A stretch of 64,000 nt of DNA from Telmatospirillum siberiense (GTDB lineage: Bacteria; Pseudomonadota; Alphaproteobacteria; Rhodospirillales; Magnetospirillaceae): positions 186,001 to 250,000 of the forward strand of contig NZ_PIUM01000002.1 in the NCBI RefSeq assembly GCF_002845745.1. The letters run 5' to 3'. The position numbers and the translations under genes were made by a program. Below, piece after piece: positions 9,054-18,405 of this stretch. Below the pieces are notes generated by a model. That model did no database searches. It was not told the DNA's origin and saw only the letters and a list, made by a program, of their open reading frames with translations. The stretch's first letter is position 1. Every line of letters begins with the position of its first letter.

Positions 9054-9439
9054 GCATTCCGCGCCTCCCCGGCTTTTGGCTCGCCATCGCCACCGCCGTC
9101 CTTTGCCTGTCCTGGTCGTCACGGGCGGCGATGGCGAAAGACCGCCTCGATCTGCGATCCAGCGATCCTGCCGCCGAGGCGGTCGTGGAGACTTCTCCGT
9201 CCGAGGTGGTGCTGACCTTCAGCGCTCCCGTCGAGCCGGCCTATTCCTTTATCGCGGTGCTCGACGGCAACGGCCGGCGTATCGACGTCGGCCATATGGA
9301 ACGCGACAAGACGAGGGCCGCCGTCGTCCACGTTCCTCTGTTCGCCAAGGCGCAAGGACCCTGCCTGGTGAATTGGCGCATGGTCGGACGGGAAGGGCAA
9401 TCGGCCAACGGCAGTTTTTCCTTCGTCGTGGCGCGGTGA
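9050..9439 (+). CDS. CopC-domain periplasmic protein lacking the usual copper histidines
   Basis: A secreted 129-aa protein: residues 1-29 form a signal peptide with cleavage after SRAAMA, and the rest is one CopC-type beta sandwich (SSDPAAEAVVETSPSEVVLT, then FSAPVEPAYSFIAVLDGNG). In canonical CopC the mature chain starts with a copper-binding His and has a second His in a DGH motif near the C-terminus. Here the mature chain starts KDRLDL and the later position reads GREGQSANGSFSF, so both ligands seem absent. It shares a 4-nt overlap with the YihY gene. Copper handling is therefore uncertain; an adhesion- or lipid-related immunoglobulin-like role is possible. Confidence 0.7.
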   Translation: MSIPRLPGFWLAIATAVLCLSWSSRAAMAKDRLDLRSSDPAAEAVVETSPSEVVLTFSAPVEPAYSFIAVLDGNGRRIDVGHMERDKTRAAVVHVPLFAKAQGPCLVNWRMVGREGQSANGSFSFVVAR

Positions 9440-9517
9440 CCGGCCGAGGGGACTTGCAATTCGGCGTCCATAATCGAATATTTTTGCAGTTTCGGTGCCG
9501 ATTTAAGGAGCAACGCC

Positions 9518-9757
9518 ATGAGTCTCCAGCCCCGCCTTCAGGAAGACGATCTCGATCGGCTCTGGAATGACCTGCCGCGCTTGATCGAACAGGATGACGG
9601 TTATGCGGTGAAGGAGCTTTTGGCCAAGGGAATTCCCGCATATTACAGCGAAGATGACACCCCGGAAGGTTTGTTGATCCGGGAAAATCCGGACGGGACA
9701 AGGCAGCTTGTACGCGTCAGCTTCGACGGTGATGACATCGTCATTCAGAACCTCTGA
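9518..9757 (+). CDS. Small acidic protein of unknown function, partner of the zeta-toxin-like gene
   Basis: A 79-aa protein with no family I recognise. It is acidic, with a helical N-terminal half (LQEDDLDRLWNDLPRLIEQD) and a beta-rich C-terminal half (GTRQLVRVSFDGDDIVIQNL). AAGGAG lies 8 nt before the ATG. Its stop codon overlaps the next start by 1 nt (TGATG), so the two are translationally coupled. Size, charge and position before a zeta-type P-loop kinase fit the antitoxin role, but this is inference only. Confidence 0.75.
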   Translation: MSLQPRLQEDDLDRLWNDLPRLIEQDDGYAVKELLAKGIPAYYSEDDTPEGLLIRENPDGTRQLVRVSFDGDDIVIQNL

Positions 9758-10359
9758 TGTCGCGCCCCCAGCTTTGGGTTTTCGCTGGACCCAATGGAGC
9801 CGGAAAGTCGACCTTGGTCCGGAGATACTGGGTTGCCGCGCGGATTCCCGTGGTCAATCCCGATGATATCGCCCGGTCGATCAAGCCGGGTCATCGTGGT
9901 GAGGCCGCGATCATGTTTCTGGCAGGAAAAGAGGCCGCGAAACTCCGACAAGAGCATCTTGCATCCGCACGATCGTTCGCGATCGAAACAACGTTGAGCG
10001 GCCATTCCGAACTGCGTGTCATGGAGGATGCTCGCGCCGCAGGTTTCAAAGTCAACCTGATTTTCTTGGGGATCGCTGGGCCTGAGACCTCTTTTGCCCG
10101 TGTGCGCGGTCGGGTTCGTGATGGCGGGCACGACGTCCCTGTCGTCGACATTCGGCGACGCTACGCTCGTACCATGGAGAACCTTCAAACGGCATTTCAA
10201 CTCGCGCACCGAAGCTTTGTCCTGGATAATCAGGGGAAATATCGTCCCCGTCTTCTGTTCGTCCTCGATGAAGGGCGGCCGCGCCGAGTGGCCCGTGTCC
10301 TGCCGGGGTGGGCTCAGCGGGCATTCGGCTCGCTCGGGGACGCTCAAGGTCTTATCTGA
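9757..10359 (+). CDS. Zeta-toxin-like P-loop kinase
   Basis: A 200-aa P-loop protein of the zeta toxin/UDP-N-acetylglucosamine kinase family. FAGPNGAGKSTLVRRYW at residues 9-25 is a Walker A motif; VVNPDDIARSI carries the aspartates equivalent to the zeta catalytic/substrate region, and ARSFAIETTLSGHSELR follows the family pattern (FxxETTLSG). Family members phosphorylate UDP-GlcNAc or related sugars and stop growth, or act as housekeeping kinases. It is translated with the small acidic gene before it. Whether the pair is an active toxin-antitoxin system cannot be decided from sequence. Confidence 0.82.
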   Translation: MSRPQLWVFAGPNGAGKSTLVRRYWVAARIPVVNPDDIARSIKPGHRGEAAIMFLAGKEAAKLRQEHLASARSFAIETTLSGHSELRVMEDARAAGFKVNLIFLGIAGPETSFARVRGRVRDGGHDVPVVDIRRRYARTMENLQTAFQLAHRSFVLDNQGKYRPRLLFVLDEGRPRRVARVLPGWAQRAFGSLGDAQGLI

Positions 10360-10406
10360 CGCTTCCACGGGTGTCCGTGCATGACGGGGCCCGCCGAAGG
10401 CCCTCG

Positions 10407-11345
10407 TTAACTCATGCCGACCTTGCTCCGCACGTCGTAGGGATGCTTGGCCGTCCAGGATTTTAAAAAGCTCTCAAGTTCGCCGTCGGGAGGCTCGGGA
10501 AGCACTACCTTCAGCGTGACCAGTTGATCTCCGCGCGCCTTGCCATGGGGAGCGCCCTTGCCCTTGAGACGGAGCACGGTGCCGCTGTTGGATCCGGCCG
10601 GGATGGTCAATGTGACCTTTCCGTCGACGGTGGGGACGGTCACCTTGCCGCCGAGGACGGCTTCCGGCAGCGTCACCGGAACGGTGGCCAGAATGTCGTT
10701 GCCGTCGCGCGAGAAGAACGGGTGGGATTCCACTTTCATCTCGATCAGGGCGTCGCCGGCCGGCCCGTTGCTGCGTCCGGGGTGGCCCTGGCCTTTGAGC
10801 CGCAGTTTCGCTCCGTCCTTGGTGCCGGCGGGAACCTTGACATCGAGATTCTTTCCCGTCGGCAAGGTGATCCGCTTGGTGGTGCCCATGACGGATTCGG
10901 TGAAGCTGATCCGCAGCGAGTATTCCGCATCCGCCCCCTTCGTCGGCGAAGCCTCGTCGGATTCGAACGGGTTCCATCCACCCGCCCGGCCCTTGCTGCG
11001 CCGGCGCAAAAGCTCGGCGAAAATGTCGTCGGCGCTGTTGCCGAAGCGGAAGCCGTCGGAAGACCTGCCGCCGGACGCTGCGCCGTCGCCGAATCCACCG
11101 CGATAGCCATAGCGGGGCTTCTCGGCGCCGGAGGCGTCGATTTCGCCGGCATCGAAACGCGCGCGCTTCGCCTGATCGCCTAACAGATCATAGGCGGAAC
11201 TGACCTTCTTGAATTTCTCTTCCGCCTGTTTGTTATCGGGATTGACGTCGGGATGAAGGCTTCGCGCCAATTTTCGATACGCACTTTTAATCTGGTCTTG
11301 CGTGGCGTCGCGGGCGACGCCCAGCAGTTTATAGGGATCGTCCAC
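10407..11345 (-). CDS. DnaJ-type cochaperone, CbpA-like (J domain plus C-terminal substrate domains)
   Basis: A 312-aa Hsp40 of the class without a zinc finger. The J domain fills residues 1-70 with HPD at 31-33 in LARSLHPDVNPDN; a Gly-rich linker (about 75-115) leads to two C-terminal beta domains (DVKVPAGTKDGAKLRLKGQGHPG and LTIPAGSNSGTVLRLKGKGAP) that bind unfolded clients. It would stimulate DnaK. The start appears to be GTG with AAGG about 9 nt before it. It is divergent from pdxH, with about 220 nt between them. Confidence 0.9.
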   Translation of the reverse strand: MDDPYKLLGVARDATQDQIKSAYRKLARSLHPDVNPDNKQAEEKFKKVSSAYDLLGDQAKRARFDAGEIDASGAEKPRYGYRGGFGDGAASGGRSSDGFRFGNSADDIFAELLRRRSKGRAGGWNPFESDEASPTKGADAEYSLRISFTESVMGTTKRITLPTGKNLDVKVPAGTKDGAKLRLKGQGHPGRSNGPAGDALIEMKVESHPFFSRDGNDILATVPVTLPEAVLGGKVTVPTVDGKVTLTIPAGSNSGTVLRLKGKGAPHGKARGDQLVTLKVVLPEPPDGELESFLKSWTAKHPYDVRSKVGMS

Positions 11346-11568
11346 AGGAATTTTACCTTCTCAAACATATGCCGGGGTTCCCGTCCTCCGGGACGTCCCC
11401 ATCTGTTAATGTTTCAAGATAGTGGGTTCGCGAACGACTTTCCAGCGATCAGAGGCGTGCTATAACAGGACTCTAGCAAGTCACATCGATGGGCAGCGCA
11501 GACTGCCGCGCCAATGACGGCGTTGGTCATGTTTAGCCCCGTATCACGGAAATGAAAATGGACGGCGA

Positions 11569-12162
11569 ATGATGGCGGACGATGCCAAAGATCCCATTGC
11601 CCTGTTCGGCGAATGGATGCAGGACGCGGAAAAGCACGAGCCGAACGATCCCAACGCGATGGCGCTGGCCACCAGCACTCCCGATGGACACCCGTCCGTC
11701 CGCATGGTTCTGCTGAAGGGGTATGACGAAACCGGTTTCGTTTTCTACACCAATCTGGAAAGCCGCAAAGGTGGCGAACTGCTGGCCAATCCCCAGGCGT
11801 CGTTATGTCTGCATTGGAAAAGCATGCGCCGGCAGATCCGCATCGATGGCGGGGTCGTGCCGGTGAGCGCCGCGGAGGCGGATGCCTACTTCGCCAGCCG
11901 GGCCCGCGGCAGCCAGATCGGCGCCTGGGCCTCGAGGCAGTCGCGCCCGATGACGGGGCGCTTCGATCTGGAACGCAGGATCGCCGAATACGCGGCCAAA
12001 TTCGGTTTCGGCGCCGTGCCGCGGCCGGAGCACTGGTCGGGGTTTCGTCTGGTGCCGCGCAGCATCGAATTCTGGCAGGACCGAACCTTCCGGCTGCACG
12101 AGCGGTTCGTCTATAATCGTGGCGCCGATGGAGCGTGGCAGACGGAGCAGTTGTTCCCATGA
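11569..12162 (+). CDS. pdxH: Pyridoxamine 5'-phosphate oxidase
   Basis: FMN-dependent last step of pyridoxal 5'-phosphate synthesis and salvage. The 197-aa protein shows the family blocks [23 protein letters not shown] and [16 protein letters not shown] (FMN phosphate and PLP binding), [16 protein letters not shown], and a C-terminal [13 protein letters not shown]...RLHERF that contains the final signature. Two tandem ATGs are possible (11569, 11572). The stop codon overlaps the next start (ATGA), so pdxH and the cation transporter form an operon. Confidence 0.96.
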   Translation: MMADDAKDPIALFGEWMQDAEKHEPNDPNAMALATSTPDGHPSVRMVLLKGYDETGFVFYTNLESRKGGELLANPQASLCLHWKSMRRQIRIDGGVVPVSAAEADAYFASRARGSQIGAWASRQSRPMTGRFDLERRIAEYAAKFGFGAVPRPEHWSGFRLVPRSIEFWQDRTFRLHERFVYNRGADGAWQTEQLFP

Positions 12163-13124
12163 CCGAGGCGGTGTTCCCGGACGGGCAATTGATGCGCCGG
12201 GCCACCTATCTGTCGGTGGCGGTGGGGAGCTTGCTGATCGTCGTCAAGCTGGTGGCGTGGGGTGCCACCGATTCGGTGGCGCTGCTCTCCACCCTGATCG
12301 ATTCCACGCTGGATACCGTCGCCTCGCTGGTCAATCTTTTCGCGGTGCGGCAGGCCTTGCAGCCGGCGGACCACCAGCACCGCTTCGGCCATGGCAAGGC
12401 CGAGCCGCTGGCGGGGCTGGCACAATCGACCTTCATCGCCGGTTCCGCGTTATTTCTGGTGGGCGAAGCCGGAAAGCGGATGTTTTTTCCCGAAGCCGTC
12501 GATCATGCTCCGCTCGGCATCGCCGTCATGGCGTTTTCAATCGTCATGACCGTGGGGCTGGTGCTTTTTCAACGCTACGTCATCCGGCGAACCGGTTCCC
12601 TGGCGATCGATGCCGATCATCTGCATTACGTCGGCGATCTTGGGATGAACATGTGCGTCATCGTCTCGCTCATTCTCTCGGCGCAATTCGGCTTCGAATG
12701 GGCCGATCCCCTGTTCGCCCTGGGTATCGCCGGGTTTCTGGTCTATTCGGCGGCGACCATCGCCTGGCGCTCCCTCCATCTGCTGATGGACCGGGAGTTT
12801 CCGGACGAGGACCGCAAACGGATTGCCGAGATTTGCCAGGCTCATCCCGATGTGCATGATATTCACGATCTCAGGACCCGTTCGGCCGGATTGCAAGGTT
12901 TCATCCAATTGCATCTTGAACTCGATCCCGACATCAGCCTGAAACGCGCTCACGTCATCAGCGATGAGGTCGAGGCCGGCCTTCGCAAGGCTTTCCCCGC
13001 CGCCGACGTGATCATTCACCAGGATCCCGCGGGAACCATGGAGCGGAAGGATCCTTTCGACGGGGAACGCTATGCGACGCGTGATGCTTCGCGAACGGTT
13101 CCGCGCAGGAGCAGGGCGTCGTGA
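12159..13124 (+). CDS. Cation diffusion facilitator (FieF/ZitB type metal efflux)
   Basis: A proton-driven divalent metal exporter of the CDF family, 321 aa. Five or six membrane segments span residues about 15-205. The first metal site is visible in [21 protein letters not shown] (D-x3-D) and the matching HYVGD in [31 protein letters not shown] is the cytosolic family motif. The last 90 residues form the CDF cytosolic dimer domain. I use the ATG at 12159, which overlaps the pdxH stop. FieF-like proteins move Fe2+/Zn2+; the exact metal is not readable. Confidence 0.92.
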   Translation: MTEAVFPDGQLMRRATYLSVAVGSLLIVVKLVAWGATDSVALLSTLIDSTLDTVASLVNLFAVRQALQPADHQHRFGHGKAEPLAGLAQSTFIAGSALFLVGEAGKRMFFPEAVDHAPLGIAVMAFSIVMTVGLVLFQRYVIRRTGSLAIDADHLHYVGDLGMNMCVIVSLILSAQFGFEWADPLFALGIAGFLVYSAATIAWRSLHLLMDREFPDEDRKRIAEICQAHPDVHDIHDLRTRSAGLQGFIQLHLELDPDISLKRAHVISDEVEAGLRKAFPAADVIIHQDPAGTMERKDPFDGERYATRDASRTVPRRSRAS

Positions 13125-14647
13125 CCGCCGATTCTCAAGCCGAACTGGTGGCTTGGCTGTCCTTGCCGTCGAGTTACGGTCAGGGTGTCACGTCGGTTGA
13201 CCGGATCGACACCCATATTTCCTCGATCTTTCTGGCCGGAGAGCGCGCCTACAAGCTCAAGCGGGCGGTGCGCCTGCCATTCCTCGACTTCACCACCCTC
13301 GAACAACGGCGGACGGCGTGCGAACGGGAACTGGTGGTCAATCGCCGGACGGCGCCCGAACTTTATCTGGGGCTGGTCGCGGTGACCCGTGACAAGGGGG
13401 GAGCGCTTGCCTTCGATGGCGAGGGCGCCACCGTCGATTGGGTGATCGTCATGGCGCGGTTCGACCAGGAACATCTCTTCGACCGGTTGGCCGCCAAGGG
13501 GGGGCTGGCGCGCGACGACGCGCGCGCCCTGGCCGACGTGATCGCCAGTTTCCATCAATCGGCAGAACCCCAGTCCGAATGGGGGGGCGAGGCCGGGGCC
13601 AGCTTCACCATCAACACCAATCAGGCGAGTTTGGCCCGGTTCGCTCCGGGGCTTTTCGATCCGGCCCAGGTGGGCGCGGTCACCGATGGATCGCTGGCCT
13701 GGCTTTTCAGGCTGTCGCCGCTGTTGGAGCGGCGGCGGCTGAATGGCTTGGTCCGGCGTTGCCACGGCGATTTGCATCTCGGCAACATCTGTTTGTTCAA
13801 GGGGCGTCCGACCCTTTTCGACGCCATCGAGTTCAACGAGGAATTCGCCTGTATCGACGTCTTCTACGATCTTTCCTTCCTCATCATGGATCTGGAGGCC
13901 CGAGGGCTTCCCGACCTGGCGTCGGCGGTGTTCAATCGCTATCTGGAACGGACCGGTGATTTCGACGCTTTGCCCGCTTTGCCGCTTTTCCTGTCGTTGC
14001 GGGCGGCCATCCGCGCGCATGTTTGCGCCGCCACGGCCGAGGCAGGTGGACGGGCGGAGAAGCGTGGCGAGGCTGTGGCCTATTTGGCGAGAGCTGGGGC
14101 CTATCTCGCGCCGTCGCCACCGCGTTTGCTGGCGGTCGGCGGCCTGTCGGGCAGCGGAAAATCGCGTCTGGCCGCCGATCTGGCCCCTTTCGTCGGAGCT
14201 GCGCCGGGTGCCGTCGCCTTGCGAAGCGACGTCCTGCGCAAACATCTGGCCGGTATCGATCCTTTCACCCGGCTGTCCGCCGAGGGCTACAGCGAGGAGA
14301 TGACCGGGCGCACCTACGCGACACTTTATGAACAGGCCGAGCGGATCTTGCGCGCGGGACATGCTGTGATCGCCGATGCGGTTTTCTCCCGTCCCGAACA
14401 GCGGGCCGCGATCGAGGCGGTGGCGTCACGCGCTGGGGTCCCGTTCGATGGCCTTTGGCTCGACGCCGATCCAAAGGTTTTGCGCGAGCGGGTCGACGCA
14501 CGGCGCAACGATGCGTCGGATGCCACCGTGGCCGTCCTGGAACGCCAGTTGACTTATCCCCTGGGAGATATCTTCTGGCGCCGCTATGACGCCTCGGGCG
14601 GCAAGGCGGAGACCTTTCTCGCCGTGCGGAAAGATTTGGCGATATGA
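13121..14647 (+). CDS. Two-domain protein: aminoglycoside-phosphotransferase-like domain fused to a P-loop kinase
   Basis: A 508-aa protein of a common proteobacterial family with unknown substrate. Residues about 1-330 resemble an APH/choline-kinase fold: AYKLKRAVRLPFLDFTTLEQ provides a lysine-rich ATP site and CHGDLHLGNICLF (about 211-223) has the catalytic HGD and the metal Asn. Residues about 335-505 hold a second kinase with Walker A GGLSGSGKSRLAAD and a lid-type segment ALRSDVLRKHLAG. The GTG start overlaps the stop of the CDF gene, so it belongs to the pdxH operon. Confidence 0.85.
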   Translation: MTADSQAELVAWLSLPSSYGQGVTSVDRIDTHISSIFLAGERAYKLKRAVRLPFLDFTTLEQRRTACERELVVNRRTAPELYLGLVAVTRDKGGALAFDGEGATVDWVIVMARFDQEHLFDRLAAKGGLARDDARALADVIASFHQSAEPQSEWGGEAGASFTINTNQASLARFAPGLFDPAQVGAVTDGSLAWLFRLSPLLERRRLNGLVRRCHGDLHLGNICLFKGRPTLFDAIEFNEEFACIDVFYDLSFLIMDLEARGLPDLASAVFNRYLERTGDFDALPALPLFLSLRAAIRAHVCAATAEAGGRAEKRGEAVAYLARAGAYLAPSPPRLLAVGGLSGSGKSRLAADLAPFVGAAPGAVALRSDVLRKHLAGIDPFTRLSAEGYSEEMTGRTYATLYEQAERILRAGHAVIADAVFSRPEQRAAIEAVASRAGVPFDGLWLDADPKVLRERVDARRNDASDATVAVLERQLTYPLGDIFWRRYDASGGKAETFLAVRKDLAI

Positions 14648-14732
14648 GAAAACTGGCGCTGTTCCCTTAAGAGTGGAAGGGGCATAATCGTTCAAGCGGC
14701 GAATTAAAAGCCACTGCACGAGGAGGTAAGCC

Positions 14733-15605
14733 ATGACTGGCTATCGAACGATCCTCGCCTGCCTCAGCGACGCCGACACCGCGCCTGCAACATTGGGGTT
14801 GGCTCTCTTGGTGGGGCGCAATCACGCGGCCCATATCGAAGCGCTCCATGTCCGAATCGATCCCGCCAGCGCCATTCCCTTGGTTGGAGAAGGAATGTCG
14901 GGAGCGATGGTCGAGGAAATGCTGACGGTCGCCGAGAAGCAGGCGACCGAACGGGCCCAGGGAATTCGCGCCCTGTTCGATAAGATCTGCACGAGTGAAG
15001 GGGTTGACCAGGCCGAAGCGCCGTTTTCCGATCCGCGGCTTTCGGCCCATTGGCGAGAGGAAATCGGGCGGGAGGAGGAGGTTCTGGCCGAGACCGGGCG
15101 TCTGTCCGATCTTCTGGTTCTGGCTCGTCCGATGCCGGAGAGCGATGTCCCTTCGATCATGACCCTGAATGCGGCCCTGATGGAAAGCGGGCGGCCGTTG
15201 TTGCTGGCTCCCCCCACCTTGCCGGCCAGTGTCGGCAGGAAAGTGGCGGTCTTCTGGAACGGCAGCATTGAGGCCGCACGTGCCGTGGGAGCGGCTTTGC
15301 CCTTCCTGCGTCAGGCCGATGAGGTCGTCATCCTGTCCGCCCGCGAGGAGGAAGCCACCTCGCCCGGAGAACTGGTCAAATATCTGGCTTGGCATGGCGT
15401 CTCGGCGAGCAAGCATTGCTTCCCGGCCAGCAGCGCGGCCGGCGGGCAGGTCGCACAGATTCTGCTCGACGAGGCGGTGACGCGCGGCGCAGATCTTGTT
15501 GTCATGGGCGCCTACACCCACAGCCGACTGCGTCAGTTGATCATGGGGGGCGTGACCCGTCACGTTCTGCATTTCGCTAAATTGCCGGTCCTGCTCTGCC
15601 ACTAA
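14733..15605 (+). CDS. Tandem-domain universal stress protein
   Basis: A cytoplasmic UspA-superfamily protein of 290 aa with two Usp domains (about 3-150 and 155-288). The second carries VVMGAYTHSRLRQLIMGGVTRHVL, the ATP-binding G-x2-G-x9-G(S/T) type motif, and so is the nucleotide-binding half; the first domain appears degenerate. A very strong ribosome site, AGGAGG, lies 7 nt before the ATG. It is a single gene followed by a strong hairpin at 15633-15665. Confidence 0.88.
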   Translation: MTGYRTILACLSDADTAPATLGLALLVGRNHAAHIEALHVRIDPASAIPLVGEGMSGAMVEEMLTVAEKQATERAQGIRALFDKICTSEGVDQAEAPFSDPRLSAHWREEIGREEEVLAETGRLSDLLVLARPMPESDVPSIMTLNAALMESGRPLLLAPPTLPASVGRKVAVFWNGSIEAARAVGAALPFLRQADEVVILSAREEEATSPGELVKYLAWHGVSASKHCFPASSAAGGQVAQILLDEAVTRGADLVVMGAYTHSRLRQLIMGGVTRHVLHFAKLPVLLCH

Positions 15606-15632
15606 TTCCGGTGTGACGGCGTTGTTTTTCAT

Positions 15633-15665
15633 CCGGGCCCCGGCGGCAATGGCGTCGGGGCCCGG
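15633..15665 (+). terminator. GC-rich terminator-like hairpin after the universal stress gene
   Basis: A perfect 10-bp stem, CCGGGCCCCG / CGGGGCCCGG, with a 13-nt loop begins 28 nt after the stop codon. There is no T run, so it may need Rho or act as a 3' stabiliser. Confidence 0.5.
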
Positions 15666-15814
15666 AGTCTATCCGGCCGGGGTAATCGCATTGCGGGAGA
15701 AAACGGAGAAACATATTATAATCTTTTGGTGGAGGCGGCGTTCTCGCAAGGCCTGCGCTCTATCCGTTGTCCCGCCCGGCTTCCGGTGGCGGCGTCGCTT
15801 CGCGGAGATGCGGG

Positions 15815-18280
15815 ATGAAAGTCCGTCGCGAACCTATCGAAATGCCTCGGGGCTTCACCGGAAAGGGAATTTTCGCCGCCGCCGTGCTGATCGATCTGTT
15901 CGTGATCGCCCTGGTCGGCCTGGCAATTCATCAGAGCTATCTGCAATCGCGAAGCCGGGTGGAGGCCGCCGCCGGCAATCTGTCGCGGGTTTTGGAACAG
16001 AGCGTCGTCGGCGTCATCGAGAGGATCGATTTGGGTTTGCGCGCCGTCGCCGACGAGTTCGAGCGGGAGAGGTCGTCGGATGTTTCCGATGAGCAGCGCT
16101 TCGCCCGCATCTTCAAAGCGCAGAAGGAGCGTCTGCCCGATATCATATCCCTCCGGGTGGCGGGTCCTACCGGGCTGGTGATCGGCGGGACTCCCGAAAT
16201 CGCGGGCCCCCCCGTTTCCATCGCCGACCGGGACTATTTCATTCGTCTTCGCGCCGATCCGCAGGCTGGGCTGGTTCTTTCCAAGCCATTGGAGGGAAGG
16301 GCTAGTCCGGGGTGGTCGATCGTCTTCGCCCGCAGGCTTTCCATGCCGGATGGCTCATTCGCCGGCATAGTCCTGGCGGCGGTCGGTCTTGACCGCTTTC
16401 AGGAGCTGTTTTCCACCCTGGATGTCGGTCCGCACGGCTCCGTCAGCCTGCGTGACGGCGATTTCGTTTTGCTGGCGCGCTTTCCCCAGGTTCCGGACAC
16501 CGCCAATCTCGCCGGAGTCAGGACCCCGTCGAAGGAATTCCAGAAGCGCGTGCGGGAGCATCCGAATGGTGGGCTTTACCGGGCGCGGGCGAGCATCGAC
16601 GATGTCGAAAGGGTCTTCTCCTTTCGCAAACTATCCTCCCATCCTCTTTACGTCATCGTCGGATTGGCGGAGGTCGACAATCTGACGGAATGGAGAAATG
16701 GCGCGATGGCCCTGGGCGGGCTGGCCGCCTGTTTCGTCATTACGACGTTGCTGGCCGGCCGGTTTCTGGAGCGGAGCTGGAAGGCGCGGGAACGGGCCTT
16801 GTCGGAAGCCGAGGTAGCCACCGCCCGGCTGCGGGCGATCCTGCAGAACTCCCCCATCGGGCTGGGGATCGTCGGCATCGATCGGACCTTGCAGTTGGTC
16901 AACAAAACCCTGGCGGACATTTTCGGCATATCGTCCGAAGGCCTGCTCGGCCAATCCGCGGAAAGGCTTTACGGCTCCCGGGCGCAATTCGACGATCTGG
17001 GGCGCCGCGCCTACCCCGTCATCCTTTCGGGCGGGACCTTCAGCGATCAGATCCTCATGCATCGTCAGGACGCCAGCACCTTCTGGTGCAGGATGCGCGC
17101 CCGGTTGCTCGACGTCGGCTCACCGTCCCTTGGCGTCGCCTGGGTGATGGAGGACATCAGCGAGCAGAAGCGCAATGAACAGCAGTTGGCTCTTTACCGC
17201 AGTCTGATCGAATATACGTCGGACTGCGTCTATGTGATCAGTCCGCGCCAAGGGTTCCGGATGGTCTTCGCCAACGATGCCGCCTGCGCCCATTATGGCG
17301 TTCCGCGCGAAGAACTGTTGACTTGGCGTCTGCCGGACTGGGACGTCGGCCTGCAGGACACCGAAGCCCTCGATGAGTTTTGGCATGAGGTGAAACTGAA
17401 GAAATCCCTGCTGATCGAAACGAAGCACCGCGTGCATACCGGTGCGCAGGCCAGTGCGCTGGTCCCCGTCGAAATGTCGGCGAACTATCTGTTCCACGAG
17501 GGGGAGGAGTTCATCGCCGGTTATTTCCACAACACCGTCGCCCGCATGGCCGCCGAGCGTGCGCTAACCGACAAGACGCGGGAACTTGCCCGTTCCAATA
17601 CCGATCTGGAGCAGTTCGCTTATGTCGCCTCGCACGATCTCAGGGAGCCCTTGCGGATGGTGAGTTCCTATCTCGGGCTTCTGGAGCGGCGTCTCGCCGG
17701 TCACTTAAGCGACGAGGCTCGGGAATTTATCGGCTATGCCAAGGACGGCGCCGAGCGGATGGATCGGCTGATTCTCGATCTGCTCGATTATTCGAGGATT
17801 GGCCGCGCCAGCCGCCCCCTTGAACCCGTCTGCCTGGCCGAGGTGGTGGCGGAGGTGGCCGGTAATCTGAAAACCCGGATCGAGGAAGTCGGCGGGGTGC
17901 TGGAGATTCATCCGGCGATGCCGACTGTATTGGGCGACCGCCAGGAACTGGTGCGGCTATTTCAGAACCTGGTCGCCAACGCGCTGAAATATCATGCTCC
18001 CGATTGTCCGCCGAAAGTCGTCATCACTGCCCGGCAGCGGCGCAAGGAATGGGTGGTATCGGTGGCGGACAATGGCATTGGTATCGCACCTCAGCATTTC
18101 GAGCGCATTTTCGGCATTTTCCAACGACTTCATCCTCGCCGCGACTATGACGGCACCGGCATCGGACTGGCCGTCTGCAAGAAGATCGTGGAGCATCACG
18201 GAGGCGCCATCTGGGTCCAGTCGACTCCTGGCGAGGGCAGCGAATTTTTTGTCTCTTTTCCTGAAGTAACAGGCTCGTAG
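15815..18280 (+). CDS. Membrane sensor histidine kinase: Cache, two PAS, HisKA, HATPase
   Basis: An 821-aa kinase. A membrane helix at about 17-40 and another at about 295-318 bracket a periplasmic double-Cache-like domain (DRDYFIRLRADPQAGLVLSKP is typical). Two PAS domains follow (about 335-450 and 455-580; the first has RAILQNSPIGLGIVGID). The HisKA box YVASHDLREPLRMV carries phospho-His about residue 607; the HATPase domain has NLVANALKYH, VADNGIGI and DGTGIGLAVCKKI. It ends without a receiver, and no response regulator is adjacent, so its partner is elsewhere. The start is the ATG at 15815. The gene ends inside repeat copy B. Confidence 0.9.
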   Translation: MKVRREPIEMPRGFTGKGIFAAAVLIDLFVIALVGLAIHQSYLQSRSRVEAAAGNLSRVLEQSVVGVIERIDLGLRAVADEFERERSSDVSDEQRFARIFKAQKERLPDIISLRVAGPTGLVIGGTPEIAGPPVSIADRDYFIRLRADPQAGLVLSKPLEGRASPGWSIVFARRLSMPDGSFAGIVLAAVGLDRFQELFSTLDVGPHGSVSLRDGDFVLLARFPQVPDTANLAGVRTPSKEFQKRVREHPNGGLYRARASIDDVERVFSFRKLSSHPLYVIVGLAEVDNLTEWRNGAMALGGLAACFVITTLLAGRFLERSWKARERALSEAEVATARLRAILQNSPIGLGIVGIDRTLQLVNKTLADIFGISSEGLLGQSAERLYGSRAQFDDLGRRAYPVILSGGTFSDQILMHRQDASTFWCRMRARLLDVGSPSLGVAWVMEDISEQKRNEQQLALYRSLIEYTSDCVYVISPRQGFRMVFANDAACAHYGVPREELLTWRLPDWDVGLQDTEALDEFWHEVKLKKSLLIETKHRVHTGAQASALVPVEMSANYLFHEGEEFIAGYFHNTVARMAAERALTDKTRELARSNTDLEQFAYVASHDLREPLRMVSSYLGLLERRLAGHLSDEAREFIGYAKDGAERMDRLILDLLDYSRIGRASRPLEPVCLAEVVAEVAGNLKTRIEEVGGVLEIHPAMPTVLGDRQELVRLFQNLVANALKYHAPDCPPKVVITARQRRKEWVVSVADNGIGIAPQHFERIFGIFQRLHPRRDYDGTGIGLAVCKKIVEHHGGAIWVQSTPGEGSEFFVSFPEVTGS

Positions 18281-18405
18281 GGCCTGTCGCGAAATAATCG
18301 CTCCTGGCCCGACGGTTTCATATGACGCTTCCGCTCCGCTCCAGCGGGCTCAAACGCCGCTCCGGCTCAAGGGCCTGTTGATTCGATAACGTGTCAACAG
18401 GCCCT
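18278..18405. repeat. Structured dispersed repeat, copy B
   Basis: Second copy of the element seen at 5578-5703. It fills the whole gap between the convergent histidine kinase and sigma-54 activator genes and supplies both stop codons. The terminal stem is GGGCCTGTTGA / TCAACAGGCCC (11 bp); compared with copy A the C-to-T and G-to-A changes are matched in both arms. An inner stem CCGCT / AGCGG is also kept. Its position suggests it also serves as a bidirectional terminator. Confidence 0.8.

Noticed and set aside
18278-18405. Copy B as a simple terminator only
   Set aside because: The extended similarity to 5578-5703, well beyond the terminal stem, shows that it is a repeat and not just a terminator.
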